Shown here: positions 35,400-47,978 of the stretch, piece after piece
Layout: the number at the start of each line of letters is the position of its first letter
Numbering within the stretch: position 1 is the first letter of the stretch
NCBI GenBank assembly: GCA_005884765.1
Contig: VAZV01000184.1
Coordinates: forward strand, 1 to 56,203
From: Alphaproteobacteria bacterium
Lineage (GTDB): Bacteria > Pseudomonadota > Alphaproteobacteria > Rhizobiales > Xanthobacteraceae
Length of the DNA stretch: 56,203 nt
Reading direction: 5' to 3'
Position numbers and translations under genes: made by a program
Notes under the pieces: generated by a model
What the model was told of the DNA's origin: nothing
The model's input: only the letters and a program-made list of their open reading frames with translations
Database searches by the model: none

Positions 35400-36788
35400 T
35401 TATTCCGCGGCAGCCTCGCGCACGTGACGCGCGGTCGGCGTGCGCATGGTCACGAGCTCTTCCGCCGCCGTCGGATGCAAGGCCATCGTGGCATCGAAAT
35501 CGGCTTTGGTCGCTTTCATTTTGACCGCGATGGCGACCGCCTGCACGATCTCGGCCGCGGTATCGCCAACAATATGGCATCCGAGCACGCGATCGCTCTC
35601 GCCATCGACGACGAGCTTCATCAGGATGCGCGTGTCGCGGCCCGACATCGTCGCCTTCAGCGGCTTGAAATTCGCCTTGTAGATATCGACGTGGCGAAAT
35701 TGCGCACGCGCCTGCGCTTCCGTCAGGCCCACCGTGCCGATCTCCGGCTGCGAAAACACCGCGGTCGGAATATTGACGTGGTCGACCTCGACCGGCCGCT
35801 TGCCGAACACGGTATCGGCGAACGCATGGCCCTCGCGGATCGCGACCGGCGTAAGATTGAGGCGATGGGTGACGTCACCTATTGCATAGATGTTCGGCAC
35901 CGAGGTTTGCGAGAAATGATCGACCGCGATCCCGCCGTTCTTCGGACTGATGGCGACCCCGGCTTTCTCCAGGCCCATATTGGCGACATTGGGATGCCGT
36001 CCGATTGCGAACATTACCTGATCGGAGGCAATGCTCGATCCGTTCGACAGATGCGTGGTGAATTCCTTGCCGTGCTTGTCGACCTTGGCAACCGTGCATC
36101 CGGTCAGGACGGTGATGCCTTCCTTCTCCATCTCGGTCCGCACGTGGCTACGGACATCCTCATCGAAACCGCGCAGGATGTTGTCGCCGCGATAGATCAC
36201 CGTCACATCGGAGCCGAAGCCGGCAAAGATGCAGGCGAACTCCAGCGCGATGTAGCCACCGCCCTGGATCACGATGCGCTTCGGCAACTCAGCCAGGTGA
36301 AAAGCCTCGTTCGACGAGATCACGTGTTCGATGCCGGGGATCATCGCCCCGTGGTTTGGCGCGCCGCCGGTCGCGATCAGCACGTAGTTCGATCGGATAG
36401 CCTCGCCGGTGGCAAGCCTCAGCGTGTGCGGATCCTCGAACACCGCGCGCGTCTTGACGATCCGGGCGCCGGATTTCTCGACATTGGCGGTATAGGCAGC
36501 CTCCAGTCGCGCGATCTCCTTGTCCTTGTTGGCGATCAGGGTCGGCCAGTCGAACGTCGCGTGAGGAATGGTCCAGCCGAAACCCGCGGCGTCCTCGATT
36601 TCGTGTCGAATATGGGACCCATAGACCAACAGCTTTTTCGGCACGCAGCCGCGGATCACACACGTGCCGCCCATCCGGTATTCTTCGGCGACCATGACGC
36701 GGGCGCCGTGACCGGCGGCGATGCGGGCGGCGCGAACCCCGCCCGAACCTCCGCCAATCACAAACAGGTCGACGTCGAACTCAGCCAT
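35400..36788 (-). CDS. gor: Glutathione-disulfide reductase
   Basis: A 462-residue flavoprotein disulfide reductase of normal length. FAD motif VIGGGSGGVRAAR (10-22), redox pair Cys43/Cys48 in GGTCVIRGCVPKKL, NADPH domain IQGGGYIALEFACIFAGFG with Arg in VIYRGDNILRGF, FAD motif IYAIGDVTHRLNLTP, and catalytic His-Glu in LHPTAAEELVTM. The CVIRGC form and the domain details are those of alphaproteobacterial GorA. It reduces GSSG with NADPH in the cytosol. A 46-base repeat and the DUF2059 gene lie upstream. Confidence 0.94.
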   Translation of the reverse strand: MAEFDVDLFVIGGGSGGVRAARIAAGHGARVMVAEEYRMGGTCVIRGCVPKKLLVYGSHIRHEIEDAAGFGWTIPHATFDWPTLIANKDKEIARLEAAYTANVEKSGARIVKTRAVFEDPHTLRLATGEAIRSNYVLIATGGAPNHGAMIPGIEHVISSNEAFHLAELPKRIVIQGGGYIALEFACIFAGFGSDVTVIYRGDNILRGFDEDVRSHVRTEMEKEGITVLTGCTVAKVDKHGKEFTTHLSNGSSIASDQVMFAIGRHPNVANMGLEKAGVAISPKNGGIAVDHFSQTSVPNIYAIGDVTHRLNLTPVAIREGHAFADTVFGKRPVEVDHVNIPTAVFSQPEIGTVGLTEAQARAQFRHVDIYKANFKPLKATMSGRDTRILMKLVVDGESDRVLGCHIVGDTAAEIVQAVAIAVKMKATKADFDATMALHPTAAEELVTMRTPTARHVREAAAE

Positions 36789-36834
36789 ATCAACCCCGAA
36801 TATCAGTCCCCCGCATCAACGAGTCTATCTTTGA

Positions 36835-36880
36835 AGCGTTTTCTTCAGGCGAAGGGGGATCCACTTCACTCGAAAACGCT
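36835..36880. repeat. 46-bp dispersed repeat with AGCGTTTTC inverted ends, copy A
   Basis: Nine-base inverted ends AGCGTTTTC (36835-36843) and GAAAACGCT (36872-36880) around GGGGGATCCACTTCACTC. A close relative of the same length is at 45447-45492. Lies between the gor start and the DUF2059 stop, four bases from the latter. It could fold into a hairpin and act as 3'-end signal for DUF2059. Confidence 0.8.
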
Positions 36881-36884
36881 ATGG

Positions 36885-37412
36885 TCAGATCTGCTTGCCG
36901 CGTTTGCGCATCTCGGCACGGAACTGGGCGTTGACCGTTTCGGCGAAGTTTTGCGCCCACTGGTTCATATAGGACATGCTGAGCTGAACCGCCTTGGGTT
37001 CATTGGCGAGCAATTTCTGGCCGAGCGGCGATTTGTAGAAGGTCACGAGGTCCTTCAGCTCCTGCTCGGTAAACTCGCTGGCATAGACCTGCGCCATGCC
37101 CTCGCCGATCTCCTTCTCGCGGCCGGCGAGGCTCTGGGCAACGATCACGGCGACCTCATTGAGGTCCTTTTGATAGTTGAGGTTGGCCTGCAGCAGCGAA
37201 TCCTTGGTCTGCGCCACGATATTGGGTACCGCGTTCTGATACATCTGGCTCGCGTTCTTCATCGCCAGGATTTCCTTGGCCGCCGCGATCGCGGCCGGCG
37301 AAGCAGGCTTGGCCGCCGGCGCGGCCGGCTGCTGCGCGATCGCCGGAATAGCGGCCAGCGCCAGTCCCAACATCAGGCTCGCGGCGGGCAAAATTCGAAA
37401 AAGGCTCTTCAT
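36885..37412 (-). CDS. DUF2059 exported protein
   Basis: About 175 residues with signal peptide (1-26, ending AIAQQ), an Ala/Pro linker, then the helical DUF2059 domain with EFTEQELKDLVTFYKSPLGQ (about 115-135) and a final amphipathic helix. The family occurs in the periplasm of many Proteobacteria and its function is unknown. ATG 37412 is chosen for its good signal peptide and GGGAGAACCGGA just before; a longer frame reaches into rpiA. It starts 31 bases after the rpiA stop, same strand, probably one operon with rpiA. Confidence 0.88.
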   Translation of the reverse strand: MKSLFRILPAASLMLGLALAAIPAIAQQPAAPAAKPASPAAIAAAKEILAMKNASQMYQNAVPNIVAQTKDSLLQANLNYQKDLNEVAVIVAQSLAGREKEIGEGMAQVYASEFTEQELKDLVTFYKSPLGQKLLANEPKAVQLSMSYMNQWAQNFAETVNAQFRAEMRKRGKQI

Positions 37413-37443
37413 TCCGGTTCTCCCAAAGTTGCGGCGTGAGGTG

Positions 37444-38136
37444 CTAGCGCCGCTCAATTACGCGAATTCCTTGCCCGCCTGCCAGCACAGCCGAGCTGGC
37501 GAGACCGACGAACAGTCCGTGCTCGACAACACCCGGTATCGCGCTCAGCAAGCTCGCCAGGCGTGAGGCGTCGGGTATTCGTCCAAGGTGGGCATCGACA
37601 ATCCAGTGGCCGCCATCGGTGACGAAAGCGTGACCGTCCTCGCCGTTCCGGACCACCATTTGCCCGGAAACGCCGCATTTCGCAAATGCCTCCGCAATGG
37701 CGCGCCGGGTCGCCGCAAGGCCAAATGGAACGACCTCCACCGGCAGCGGAAAGCGGCCGAGAACATCGACCCATTTGCTATCGTCGGCGATCACGATCAT
37801 GCGATCAGACGCTGTCGCGACGATCTTTTCGCGCAGCAATGCGCCGCCGCCGCCCTTGATCAGGTTGAGTAACGGATCGATCTCGTCGGCTCCATCGACG
37901 GTCAAATCAAGCCGATCGATGTCCTCAAGCGTGGTCAAGGCGATGCCGCAGCGCATCGCGTCGCCGCGGGTCGCCTCCGAGGTCGGCACGCCGATGACTT
38001 TCATGCCAGCGCGAACCTTCTCGCCAAGCAATTCGACAAAATGCTTCGCGGTCGAGCCGGTCCCGAGCCCTAGTCGCATGCCGTCGCGCACCTCCTCCAG
38101 CGCACGCGCTGCGGCCTGCCGTTTCATCTCGTCCAT
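37444..38136 (-). CDS. rpiA: Ribose-5-phosphate isomerase A
   Basis: About 230 residues, normal for RpiA, which interconverts ribose 5-phosphate and ribulose 5-phosphate. Motifs: [13 protein letters not shown] (substrate phosphate loop), [19 protein letters not shown] (catalytic Asp-Gly-Ala-Asp), [14 protein letters not shown] and [12 protein letters not shown]. The start at 38136 ([13 protein letters not shown]) is the family start; the frame is open further upstream to 38253 with no homology expected. Followed by DUF2059 on the same strand. Confidence 0.95.
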   Translation of the reverse strand: MDEMKRQAAARALEEVRDGMRLGLGTGSTAKHFVELLGEKVRAGMKVIGVPTSEATRGDAMRCGIALTTLEDIDRLDLTVDGADEIDPLLNLIKGGGGALLREKIVATASDRMIVIADDSKWVDVLGRFPLPVEVVPFGLAATRRAIAEAFAKCGVSGQMVVRNGEDGHAFVTDGGHWIVDAHLGRIPDASRLASLLSAIPGVVEHGLFVGLASSAVLAGGQGIRVIERR

Positions 38137-38254
38137 GGTCACGTGCCGACGCCCCCTAAAGCCGCAACGGACGCCGTCCGGCGGGGCATGTCTAGCGTCG
38201 TTTTCCGGGCGGGAAAAGCCGTCAATGCAAGCCGAACTGGCGTGATTTTGCAAC

Positions 38255-39091
38255 TCAACGCGCCGTCACCTTGTCCATGGCGGCCTGGATAGCGGCAAAC
38301 CGCTCGTCGACCTCCCCGCGCATGCCCGGGTGCGTGAACACATAGAGTTCGCCTTGCCGGATCGCCGAAAGAACTCTTGCCGCGGCCTCCGCAGGGTCGA
38401 GCCCGGACTCGAGCCGTCGAGCGATTTCCGTCACCATCATTGCCGCCGGACTTGCCGGATCGAGCGCCGGAGCCTCGCCGTAGCGCTCCGGCCGATTGCG
38501 TCCGCTCTCGCCGATACGGGTGCGCACGAAGCTTGGGCAGAGCACGCTCACGCCGATGCCATGCGGCTTGAGCTGCATCGCGAGTCCCTCCGACATTGCG
38601 ATCACCGCGAATTTGCTCGCCGCGTAGGGGCTGAAACCCATGCCGCTATTCAAGCCGGCCATCGACGCGGTGTTGACGATGTGGCCGCCTTCACCATGGG
38701 CGCGGATGTGCGGCAGGAAGCTGCTGATACCGTGGAGCACACCCATCAGGTTGACATCGATCACCCAGCGCCAATTGTCGAGCGAGATCGTGTCGATGCC
38801 GCCGCCGGCGGCAACGCCTGCATTGTTGCAGACCACGTGGACATTGCCGAAGGCCTCGTATGTCGCGTGCGCAGCGCACTTGACACTGCGGGGATCGGCA
38901 ACGTCGCACACAATGCCACCCACATTGGGACCGAACTCGTGCAGTTCACGCAAAGCGGAATCCAATGCGCTGGGCTCGATATCGGCCAACATCACTTTCA
39001 TGCCGGCTTGCGCAAAGGCGCGGCCGAGCGCAAGGCCAATGCCGGAGGCCCCGCCCGTCACGAATGCCGTCTTGCCCTTGAATTCGCGCAT
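38255..39091 (-). CDS. Short-chain dehydrogenase/reductase
   Basis: A 278-residue classical SDR: cofactor motif [13 protein letters not shown] (11-23), ADIEPSALD with Asp38-type residue pointing to NAD(H), [10 protein letters not shown], catalytic Ser in [11 protein letters not shown] and YAASK. Overall near the cyclohexanol/hydroxysteroid-dehydrogenase group, but the substrate cannot be named. It ends 118 bases upstream of the rpiA start, in the same direction, and diverges from gph. Confidence 0.85.
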   Translation of the reverse strand: MREFKGKTAFVTGGASGIGLALGRAFAQAGMKVMLADIEPSALDSALRELHEFGPNVGGIVCDVADPRSVKCAAHATYEAFGNVHVVCNNAGVAAGGGIDTISLDNWRWVIDVNLMGVLHGISSFLPHIRAHGEGGHIVNTASMAGLNSGMGFSPYAASKFAVIAMSEGLAMQLKPHGIGVSVLCPSFVRTRIGESGRNRPERYGEAPALDPASPAAMMVTEIARRLESGLDPAEAAARVLSAIRQGELYVFTHPGMRGEVDERFAAIQAAMDKVTAR

Positions 39092-39175
39092 GAAATCCTC
39101 CTCTTGGCCTCAATGCCTTGGAAAAGTCAGGCCTGCCACCTTGCATGATTGCGCGCCGACCGATAGCGCTTGCCC

Positions 39176-39862
39176 ATGACCTCTGCCCGAACTGTCGTAT
39201 TCGATCTCGACGGCACGCTTGTCGACACGGCGCCGGACCTGATCAACGCGCTCAACTTCGTGCTCGAACGCGAGGGCCTGTCCGCCGTGCCGTTCGACGC
39301 TGCGCGCAACATGATCGGCGCCGGCGCGCGCAAGCTGATCGAGCGCGGCTTGGAACTCGACGGCCGCGCCGTCAGTCCGACAGACCTGGCCCGCCTAACC
39401 AGCGACTTCATCGACCATTATGCCGCCCATATCGCCGATCTCTCGCGCCCCTTTGAAGGCCTGGAGAGCGCGCTCGATGATCTCGCAATCAGCGGATATC
39501 GTTTCGCGGTTTGCACCAACAAGCTTGAATGGCTGTCGAAGCTGTTGCTGGACCAGCTCGGACTGAGTGCACGATTTGCGGCGATTTGCGGCGCCGATAC
39601 TTTCGGCGTCTCGAAGCCGGACCCTGCCATCCTGCGCCAGACCGTGGTCCGCGCCGGTGGGCAGTTGTCCTCCAGCGTGATGGTCGGTGACGCCGGTCCG
39701 GATATTGGCGTGGCGCGCCGCGCCGGCGTGCCGGTGATCGGTGTGGGGTTTGGCTACACCGATGTGCCGATCTCCGACCTCAAGCCGGATCGGCTGATCC
39801 ACCATTTGAGCGAACTGCCGGCCGCCGTGGAAGCCCTGATGCTGCAGCGAAATTCCGTTTAA
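39176..39862 (+). CDS. gph: Phosphoglycolate phosphatase (HAD family)
   Basis: About 228 residues. HAD motif I DLDGTLVDTAPDL (Asp10 nucleophile, Asp12 acid/base), cap helices, motif II VCTNKLEW, motif III Lys in FGVSKPDP, and motif IV VMVGDAGPDIGVARRAGV. The order and the TAPDL sequence are typical of Gph, which hydrolyses 2-phosphoglycolate from Rubisco oxygenation or DNA repair. ATG 39176 is preferred to a TTG two codons upstream. Diverges from the SDR gene. Confidence 0.88.
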   Translation: MTSARTVVFDLDGTLVDTAPDLINALNFVLEREGLSAVPFDAARNMIGAGARKLIERGLELDGRAVSPTDLARLTSDFIDHYAAHIADLSRPFEGLESALDDLAISGYRFAVCTNKLEWLSKLLLDQLGLSARFAAICGADTFGVSKPDPAILRQTVVRAGGQLSSSVMVGDAGPDIGVARRAGVPVIGVGFGYTDVPISDLKPDRLIHHLSELPAAVEALMLQRNSV

Positions 39863-39900
39863 ATTATTGATCTTGCTACAAGTATCTCTCGGCCGACGCG

Positions 39901-39916
39901 TTAATCAATAATTAAC
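39901..39916 (+). promoter_or_regulatory. CtrA-type box upstream of lipoprotein gene
   Basis: TTAA-TCAATAA-TTAAC, a perfect match to the CtrA consensus TTAA-N7-TTAAC, continued by a second C. It lies 90 bases upstream of the lipoprotein ATG, a usual distance for direct CtrA control. The AT-rich site stands out from the GC-rich surroundings. Confidence 0.5.
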
Positions 39917-40005
39917 CGGGGAACCCCGCCTTGTTGCGCGGTGGTGCCGACGCTCCTATGGTCCGAGCGGGGATTGTGGCCGTAGGCCGCAAAGGCGGGT
40001 TGATC

Positions 40006-40503
40006 ATGCGTCGTGTCATCGCGATTGCCGTGGTGGGAGCCAGTGTGGGCGGCTGTTCCTCGATGCCCTCGTTCTCGTCGTTCTCTTGGGACAGCTTCAA
40101 ACCAACCCCGCCACCCATCCAAGTCCAGCTTGAATCGACCCCCCCGGGGGCGGATGCCCGCACCTCGCTTGGACCCGGCTGCAAGACCCCGTGTTCCGTG
40201 GACGTGCCCGCGCCCGACGCCGGATTTTCGGTGACCTACACCCTCAACAGGTTCCAATCAGCGACGATCCCGGTCCAGGTGATCCGCAACCCCGGAGATT
40301 TCGCGACGCCGGCATCGACCATCACCGATCCCAGTCCGGTCTTTGCAGAACTGCAGCCGGCCGGTCCGCCGCCGAGGGCTGCCAGGACCGTCACGCACAA
40401 GCCAAGAAAGCCGAAGCCGCCGAAGGGCGCGAGCGAGCCTGCCGACTCACCATTCCCGCAGCCTGGCGCCGCGTCGCCCCCGCCAGCCTCGTCGACCCGC
40501 TGA
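40006..40503 (+). CDS. Predicted lipoprotein with PEGA-like domain
   Basis: About 165 residues. A short lipoprotein signal peptide (MRRVIAIAVVGASVGGC) has its lipidated Cys at about residue 17, followed by Ser, suggesting transport to the outer membrane. The middle (VQLESTPPGADARTSLGPG then CKTPCSVDVPAP and VTYTLNRFQSATIPVQV) looks like a PEGA domain, a beta module found on surface proteins. The last 50 residues are Pro/Lys/Ser-rich and low in complexity. No function known. ATG 40006 is chosen from the signal peptide; the frame is open upstream to 39931. A CtrA box precedes it. Confidence 0.78.
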   Translation: MRRVIAIAVVGASVGGCSSMPSFSSFSWDSFKPTPPPIQVQLESTPPGADARTSLGPGCKTPCSVDVPAPDAGFSVTYTLNRFQSATIPVQVIRNPGDFATPASTITDPSPVFAELQPAGPPPRAARTVTHKPRKPKPPKGASEPADSPFPQPGAASPPPASSTR

Positions 40504-40515
40504 GCGATAGTGCAT

Positions 40516-40541
40516 TGTAGGCCAAGTGCATCATGCCTACA
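40516..40541 (+). other. Hairpin in the moaA leader
   Basis: TGTAGGC pairs with GCCTACA (seven pairs, 12-base loop), 63 bases before the moaA ATG. There is no T-run, and the sequence does not resemble the molybdenum-cofactor riboswitch as I know it. It may be chance or a weak 3' end for the lipoprotein mRNA. Confidence 0.3.
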
Positions 40542-40603
40542 TTGTGGCGACGGAACCACGCCGTGCCGATCACGGCCCGTGGCCCGCAGACGAGGCCTGT
40601 TGC

Positions 40604-41635
40604 ATGAACGAACTGTCGCGTCCCCTGCCCTCGTTGTCCGCCCCGATGACCGATCCATTCGGCCGGACCATCAGCTATTTGCGGGTGTCCGTGACCGATC
40701 GCTGCGATCTGCGCTGCTTCTATTGCATGTCGGAAGACATGACCTTCCTGCCCAAGGCCGACCTGCTCACGCTCGAAGAGCTCGACCGGCTTTGCTCGGC
40801 CTTCATCGCCAAGGGCGTACGCAAGCTCCGGCTGACCGGCGGCGAGCCGCTGGTCCGCCGCAACGTGATGTCGCTGGTGCGCTCGCTCTCGCGCCATCTC
40901 GCCAGCGGCACTTTGCGCGAACTGACGCTGACCACCAACGGCTCGCAGCTTGCGCGGTTCGCCGCCGAGTTGCGCGACCATGGCGTCCGTCGCGTCAACG
41001 TATCGCTCGATACGCTCGATCCTGCGAAATTCCGCGCTATCACCCGCTGGGGCGACCTCGACAAGGTGTTGTCCGGCATCGAAGCCGCGCGATCGGCGGG
41101 CCTCGCAGTCAAGATCAATGCGGTGGCGCTGAAGAATCTGAACGAGGACGAAATCCCCTCGCTGATGGAATGGGCGCACGGCAACGGCATGGCGCTGACA
41201 TTGATCGAGGTGATGCCGATGGGCGAGATCGGCGAAGGGCGGATCGATCAATATGTGCCGCTGTCGCTGGTGCGCGCGCGCCTTGCCCAGCATTACACAC
41301 TGACCGACCTCGACGACAATACCGGCGGGCCCGCGCGTTACGTCGGCGTCAGCGAGACCGGCGGCAAGCTCGGCTTCATCACGCCGATGACTCACAACTT
41401 CTGCGAATCCTGCAACCGGGTGCGGATCACCTGCACCGGCACGCTGCATACCTGCCTCGGCCAGGAAGATGCCGCCGACTTGCGCAAGCCGCTGCGGGCC
41501 TCCGCCGACGATGAACTGCTCAGCGCCGCCATCGACCGCGCGATCGGGCAAAAGCCCAAGGGGCATGACTTCATTATCGATCGCCGCCACAACCGGCCGA
41601 GCGTGAGCCGCCACATGAGCGTGACCGGCGGTTGA
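40604..41635 (+). CDS. moaA: GTP 3',8-cyclase (radical SAM), molybdenum cofactor step 1
   Basis: 343 residues. The radical-SAM cluster motif is CDLRCFYC (Cys34, Cys38, Cys41), followed by [11 protein letters not shown]. The C-terminal cluster that binds GTP is [13 protein letters not shown] with a third Cys in GTLHTCLG. The protein ends in Gly-Gly, the tail needed for activity. It turns GTP into 3',8-cyclo-GTP, the first step to molybdopterin. ATG 40604 is taken because GAGGCCTGTTGC precedes it and the upstream extension is not conserved-looking. No other moa gene is next to it. Confidence 0.95.
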   Translation: MNELSRPLPSLSAPMTDPFGRTISYLRVSVTDRCDLRCFYCMSEDMTFLPKADLLTLEELDRLCSAFIAKGVRKLRLTGGEPLVRRNVMSLVRSLSRHLASGTLRELTLTTNGSQLARFAAELRDHGVRRVNVSLDTLDPAKFRAITRWGDLDKVLSGIEAARSAGLAVKINAVALKNLNEDEIPSLMEWAHGNGMALTLIEVMPMGEIGEGRIDQYVPLSLVRARLAQHYTLTDLDDNTGGPARYVGVSETGGKLGFITPMTHNFCESCNRVRITCTGTLHTCLGQEDAADLRKPLRASADDELLSAAIDRAIGQKPKGHDFIIDRRHNRPSVSRHMSVTGG

Positions 41636-41820
41636 GATTCATTCCGCCCCGGCTGCGAAAAATTAACTGTTCCGCCCCGCCTCAATTTGCCCATTTTCCA
41701 ATTGACGGCGCCATGAGGCGCTGAAATGGTGCCCTTGCTTTTTGCATGCCCGGCAGGATAAGCCGCTGCGCCTTAACCGGCGCGGTCAAGACGGCAAAGG
41801 CATTCGGGGGAGGACAATCG

Positions 41821-42402
41821 GTGCAATCGCTCTTGCAGATGAGCCGCCGTATAGACGCGTTCACGACGTGGACGGGCAAGCGTCTGGCATGGCTAATTCT
41901 AGTTGCCGTGGTGGTGTCCGCGTCCAATGCGATCGTGCGCAAGGCGTTCGATACATCTTCGAACTCGTGGCTCGAGCTTCAATGGGTGCTGTTCAGCATG
42001 GTTTTCCTGCTGTGTTCGCCCTGGACGCTGCTCGACAACGAACACATCCGGATCGACATCGTGAACAATCTGCTGCCCAAGCAGGTGCGCAACGGGATCG
42101 ACGTGATCGGCCATCTGTTCTTTCTGATGCCACTGACCGTCGTCATGATCATCACCGGTGTTCCGTTCTTCCGTCGATCATTTGAAATCAACGAACAATC
42201 AGGCAACGCCGGCGGGCTGCCGCAATGGCCCGCCAAATCGCTGATCATGATCGCATTCGCGTTCCTGCTGGTCCAGGGCATCTCCGAACTGATCAAGCGG
42301 ATAGCGGTCATGCGCGGGATGATTCCGGATCCGCATGCGTCACAGGTGAATGCGATCGAGGCCGAGGTCGAGCACGTCCTCGAGGCAATCGAAAAGCACT
42401 GA
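41821..42402 (+). CDS. TRAP transporter small permease (DctQ/FcbT2 type)
   Basis: About 193 residues with four membrane spans (RLAWLILVAVVVSASNAIV, LQWVLFSMVFLLCSPW, LFFLMPLTVVMIITGV, LIMIAFAFLLVQGISELI). The stretch LLDNEHIRIDIV between spans 2 and 3 is the DctQ hallmark. GTG 41821 is chosen because GGGGGAGGACAATCG lies just before it; a Met at 41839 is the alternative. The product pairs with the large permease encoded 19 bases downstream to import an organic acid with Na+ or H+. The form with GGLPQWPAK belongs to the mannitol/chloroaromatic group. Confidence 0.9.
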   Translation: MQSLLQMSRRIDAFTTWTGKRLAWLILVAVVVSASNAIVRKAFDTSSNSWLELQWVLFSMVFLLCSPWTLLDNEHIRIDIVNNLLPKQVRNGIDVIGHLFFLMPLTVVMIITGVPFFRRSFEINEQSGNAGGLPQWPAKSLIMIAFAFLLVQGISELIKRIAVMRGMIPDPHASQVNAIEAEVEHVLEAIEKH

Positions 42403-42421
42403 CGGGTCGCAGGGAGAATAG

Positions 42422-44080
42422 ATGTCAGCGTTTCTGATCGCCAATATGGCACCGATTATGTTCGCATCGCTGGTCGTGGTGCTGCTGCTCGGTTATCCGG
42501 CGGCGTTCTCGCTCGGCGCGGTGGGGCTGATCTATGCCCTGGCCGGCATTGGGCTCGGGGAGTTTCGGCCGGACTTCCTGCAGGCACTTCCCGAGCGCGT
42601 CTACGGCGTGATGAACAACGACACGCTGCTGGCGATTCCGTTCTTCACGTTCATGGGACTGGTGCTCGAACGATCGGGCATGGCGGAGGATCTGCTCGAC
42701 ACCATCGGCCAGTTGTTCGGCACCGTCCGTGGCGGCCTCGCTTATGCGGTAGTCTTCGTCGGCGCGCTGCTCGCCGCCACGACGGGTGTGGTCGCGGCGT
42801 CGGTGATATCGATGGGCCTGATCTCGCTGCCAATCATGTTGCGTTACGGCTATGACCGCCGGATGGCCACGGGCATCATCGCGGCTTCCGGCACGCTGGC
42901 GCAGATCATCCCACCCTCGCTGGTGCTGATCGTGATGGCTGACCAGCTCGGCAAATCGGTCGGCGACATGTACGAGGGCGCGTTTGTTCCGGGGCTAGTG
43001 CTCGCGGGCCTTTATGCCGGATACGCCTTTCTCGTCACACTGATATTCCCCAAGGCGGCTCCTGGATTGCCGAAAGAGGCGATCGGTTTTCGCGAGAAGG
43101 ATGGCAGCCGCGGATTGCTGTCGCTGGGCGCGCTCTTTCTTGCGAGCTGCGTGTTCGGATGGTTCGTGATGCGGAACTCCGAGGCGCATGGTGCCGACTT
43201 CGTCGTGCTCAGCATGTTCTTCGGCATCTTGTTTGCGTTCTTCGTCGCGGTGGTGAACTGGATCATCGACAAGTTCACCGGATTTCGTTTCCTGTCCGCG
43301 ATGGCACAACAAACCACGTTTGTGATGGTGCCGCCGCTGTTCCTGATCTTCCTGGTGCTGGGCACGATCTTTATCGGCCTCGCGACGCCGACCGAAGGCG
43401 GCGCGATGGGCGCCGCCGGCGCGATCATCCTCGGCGCGGCCAAGCGACGGCTAAGCTGGGACTTGATCCGGCAGGCGACCGAATCGACGGCAAAACTATC
43501 CGCCTTCGTGGTCTTCATCCTGGTCGGCGCGCGGGTGTTCTCGCTGACCTTCTACGGCGTCAACGGCCATGTCTGGGTCGAGCATCTATTGACCTCACTG
43601 CCCGGCGGCCAGGTCGGCTTTCTGATTTTCGTCAACGCGTTTGTCTTCGTCCTCGCCTTCTTCCTCGACTTCTTCGAACTCGCCTTCATCGTCATTCCGC
43701 TGCTCGGGCCTGCCGCCGAACACCTCGGCATCGACCTGATCTGGTTCGGGGTGATCCTCGGCGTCAACATGCAGACCTCGTTCATGCACCCGCCATTCGG
43801 CTTCGCGCTGTTCTATCTGCGCTCGGTGGCGCCCAAGGATCCCTATGTCGATCGGGTTACCGGCAAGCGCATGGATGCCGTGACCACCGGCCAGATCTAT
43901 TGGGGTGCGGTGCCGTTCGTCGTGATCCAGGTCGCCATGGTGCTGCTGGTCATTATGTTCCCGTCAATGGTCATGCACTACAAGGGCGCGCTGTCGACCA
44001 TCGATCCCAACACGATCAAGATCGAAGTTCCGCAAATGGACGTGCCGCCGCTCGATTTCGGCCCGCCGCCGAAGCAATAG
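42422..44080 (+). CDS. TRAP transporter large permease (DctM/FcbT3 type)
   Basis: A 552-residue inner-membrane protein with 13 or more spans. Family marks are LLGYPAAFSLGAVGLIYAL, IPFFTFMGLVLERSGMAEDL, TTGVVAASVISMGLISLP and ASGTLAQIIPPSLVLIV; the far C-terminal half has LATPTEGGAMGAAGAIIL and TSFMHPPFGFALFYLRSVAP. It is about 120 residues longer than standard DctM, with an extra loop/span block around 190-290, as in the FcbT3-like (mannitol/chloroaromatic) branch. ATG has CAGGGAGAATAG upstream. A strong terminator follows. Confidence 0.92.
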   Translation: MSAFLIANMAPIMFASLVVVLLLGYPAAFSLGAVGLIYALAGIGLGEFRPDFLQALPERVYGVMNNDTLLAIPFFTFMGLVLERSGMAEDLLDTIGQLFGTVRGGLAYAVVFVGALLAATTGVVAASVISMGLISLPIMLRYGYDRRMATGIIAASGTLAQIIPPSLVLIVMADQLGKSVGDMYEGAFVPGLVLAGLYAGYAFLVTLIFPKAAPGLPKEAIGFREKDGSRGLLSLGALFLASCVFGWFVMRNSEAHGADFVVLSMFFGILFAFFVAVVNWIIDKFTGFRFLSAMAQQTTFVMVPPLFLIFLVLGTIFIGLATPTEGGAMGAAGAIILGAAKRRLSWDLIRQATESTAKLSAFVVFILVGARVFSLTFYGVNGHVWVEHLLTSLPGGQVGFLIFVNAFVFVLAFFLDFFELAFIVIPLLGPAAEHLGIDLIWFGVILGVNMQTSFMHPPFGFALFYLRSVAPKDPYVDRVTGKRMDAVTTGQIYWGAVPFVVIQVAMVLLVIMFPSMVMHYKGALSTIDPNTIKIEVPQMDVPPLDFGPPPKQ

Positions 44081-44103
44081 CGATCTAAGCATTCCGCTAA
44101 TAG

Positions 44104-44135
44104 AGAACCCCCGGAGCTCTCGCTTCGGGGGTTCT
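44104..44135. terminator. Rho-independent terminator after the TRAP permeases
   Basis: AGAACCCCCG pairs with CGGGGGTTCT (10 pairs) over a 12-base loop, then TTCGTT. The reverse strand also ends with T-rich bases (TCTCTATTAG), so it may stop transcription from both sides: the permease operon and the convergent binding-protein gene. Confidence 0.85.
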
Positions 44136-44178
44136 TTCGTTGGATGGAATGGCCGTGCGCGCGAACTATGTCGCGCGA

Positions 44179-45267
<1,089 letters not shown>

Positions 45268-45365
45268 TGAGCTCTTCCTCCAGTGGTGTGTGCGTGAGCC
45301 TTCGTTTTGAGGCTTGGCCGGAGCATGGAACATCCGGTTCCGGATTTCCATCCCTGCGGAACACA

Positions 45366-45397
45366 AAAAGCCCGGCCACGTTCAGGGCCGGGCTTTT
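45366..45397 (-). terminator. Rho-independent terminator between the two binding-protein genes
   Basis: AAAAGCCCGGCC pairs with GGCCGGGCTTTT (12 pairs, eight-base loop). On the minus strand the stem is followed by TGTGTTCC after an unbroken T-run, as expected for a terminator of binding-protein gene 2. So gene 1 is not simply read from gene 2. Confidence 0.88.
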
Positions 45398-45446
45398 GGT
45401 CTACTACTTAAGGCGTAGACCCATTTTCGCGAGAAGATTTATTTGA

Positions 45447-45492
45447 CGCGTTTTCTTGACGCGAACCGGTCTCCACTTCGCTCGAACACGCT
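45447..45492. repeat. 46-bp dispersed repeat, copy B
   Basis: GCGTTTTCTTGACGCGAACC then GGTCTCCACTTCGCTCGAACACGC; same length and plan as copy A at 36835-36880, with most positions shared and inverted ends GCGTTTTC / GAACACGC. Lies three bases from the stop of binding-protein gene 2, as copy A lies four bases from the DUF2059 stop. Confidence 0.78.
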
Positions 45493-45494
45493 AA

Positions 45495-47929
<2,435 letters not shown>

Positions 47930-47978
47930 CTCCCATCACTTTACGGATGCGACCCATAGAGCGTTGCGGCTCAAAAGG

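Noticed and set aside
35190..37439. A 749-codon open frame on the plus strand.
   Set aside because: It lies antisense to gor and neighbouring genes, spans intergenic repeats and shows no domain.
40504..40603. A molybdenum-cofactor riboswitch in front of moaA.
   Set aside because: Only about 100 bases with one seven-pair hairpin; the multi-stem layout of that riboswitch is absent.
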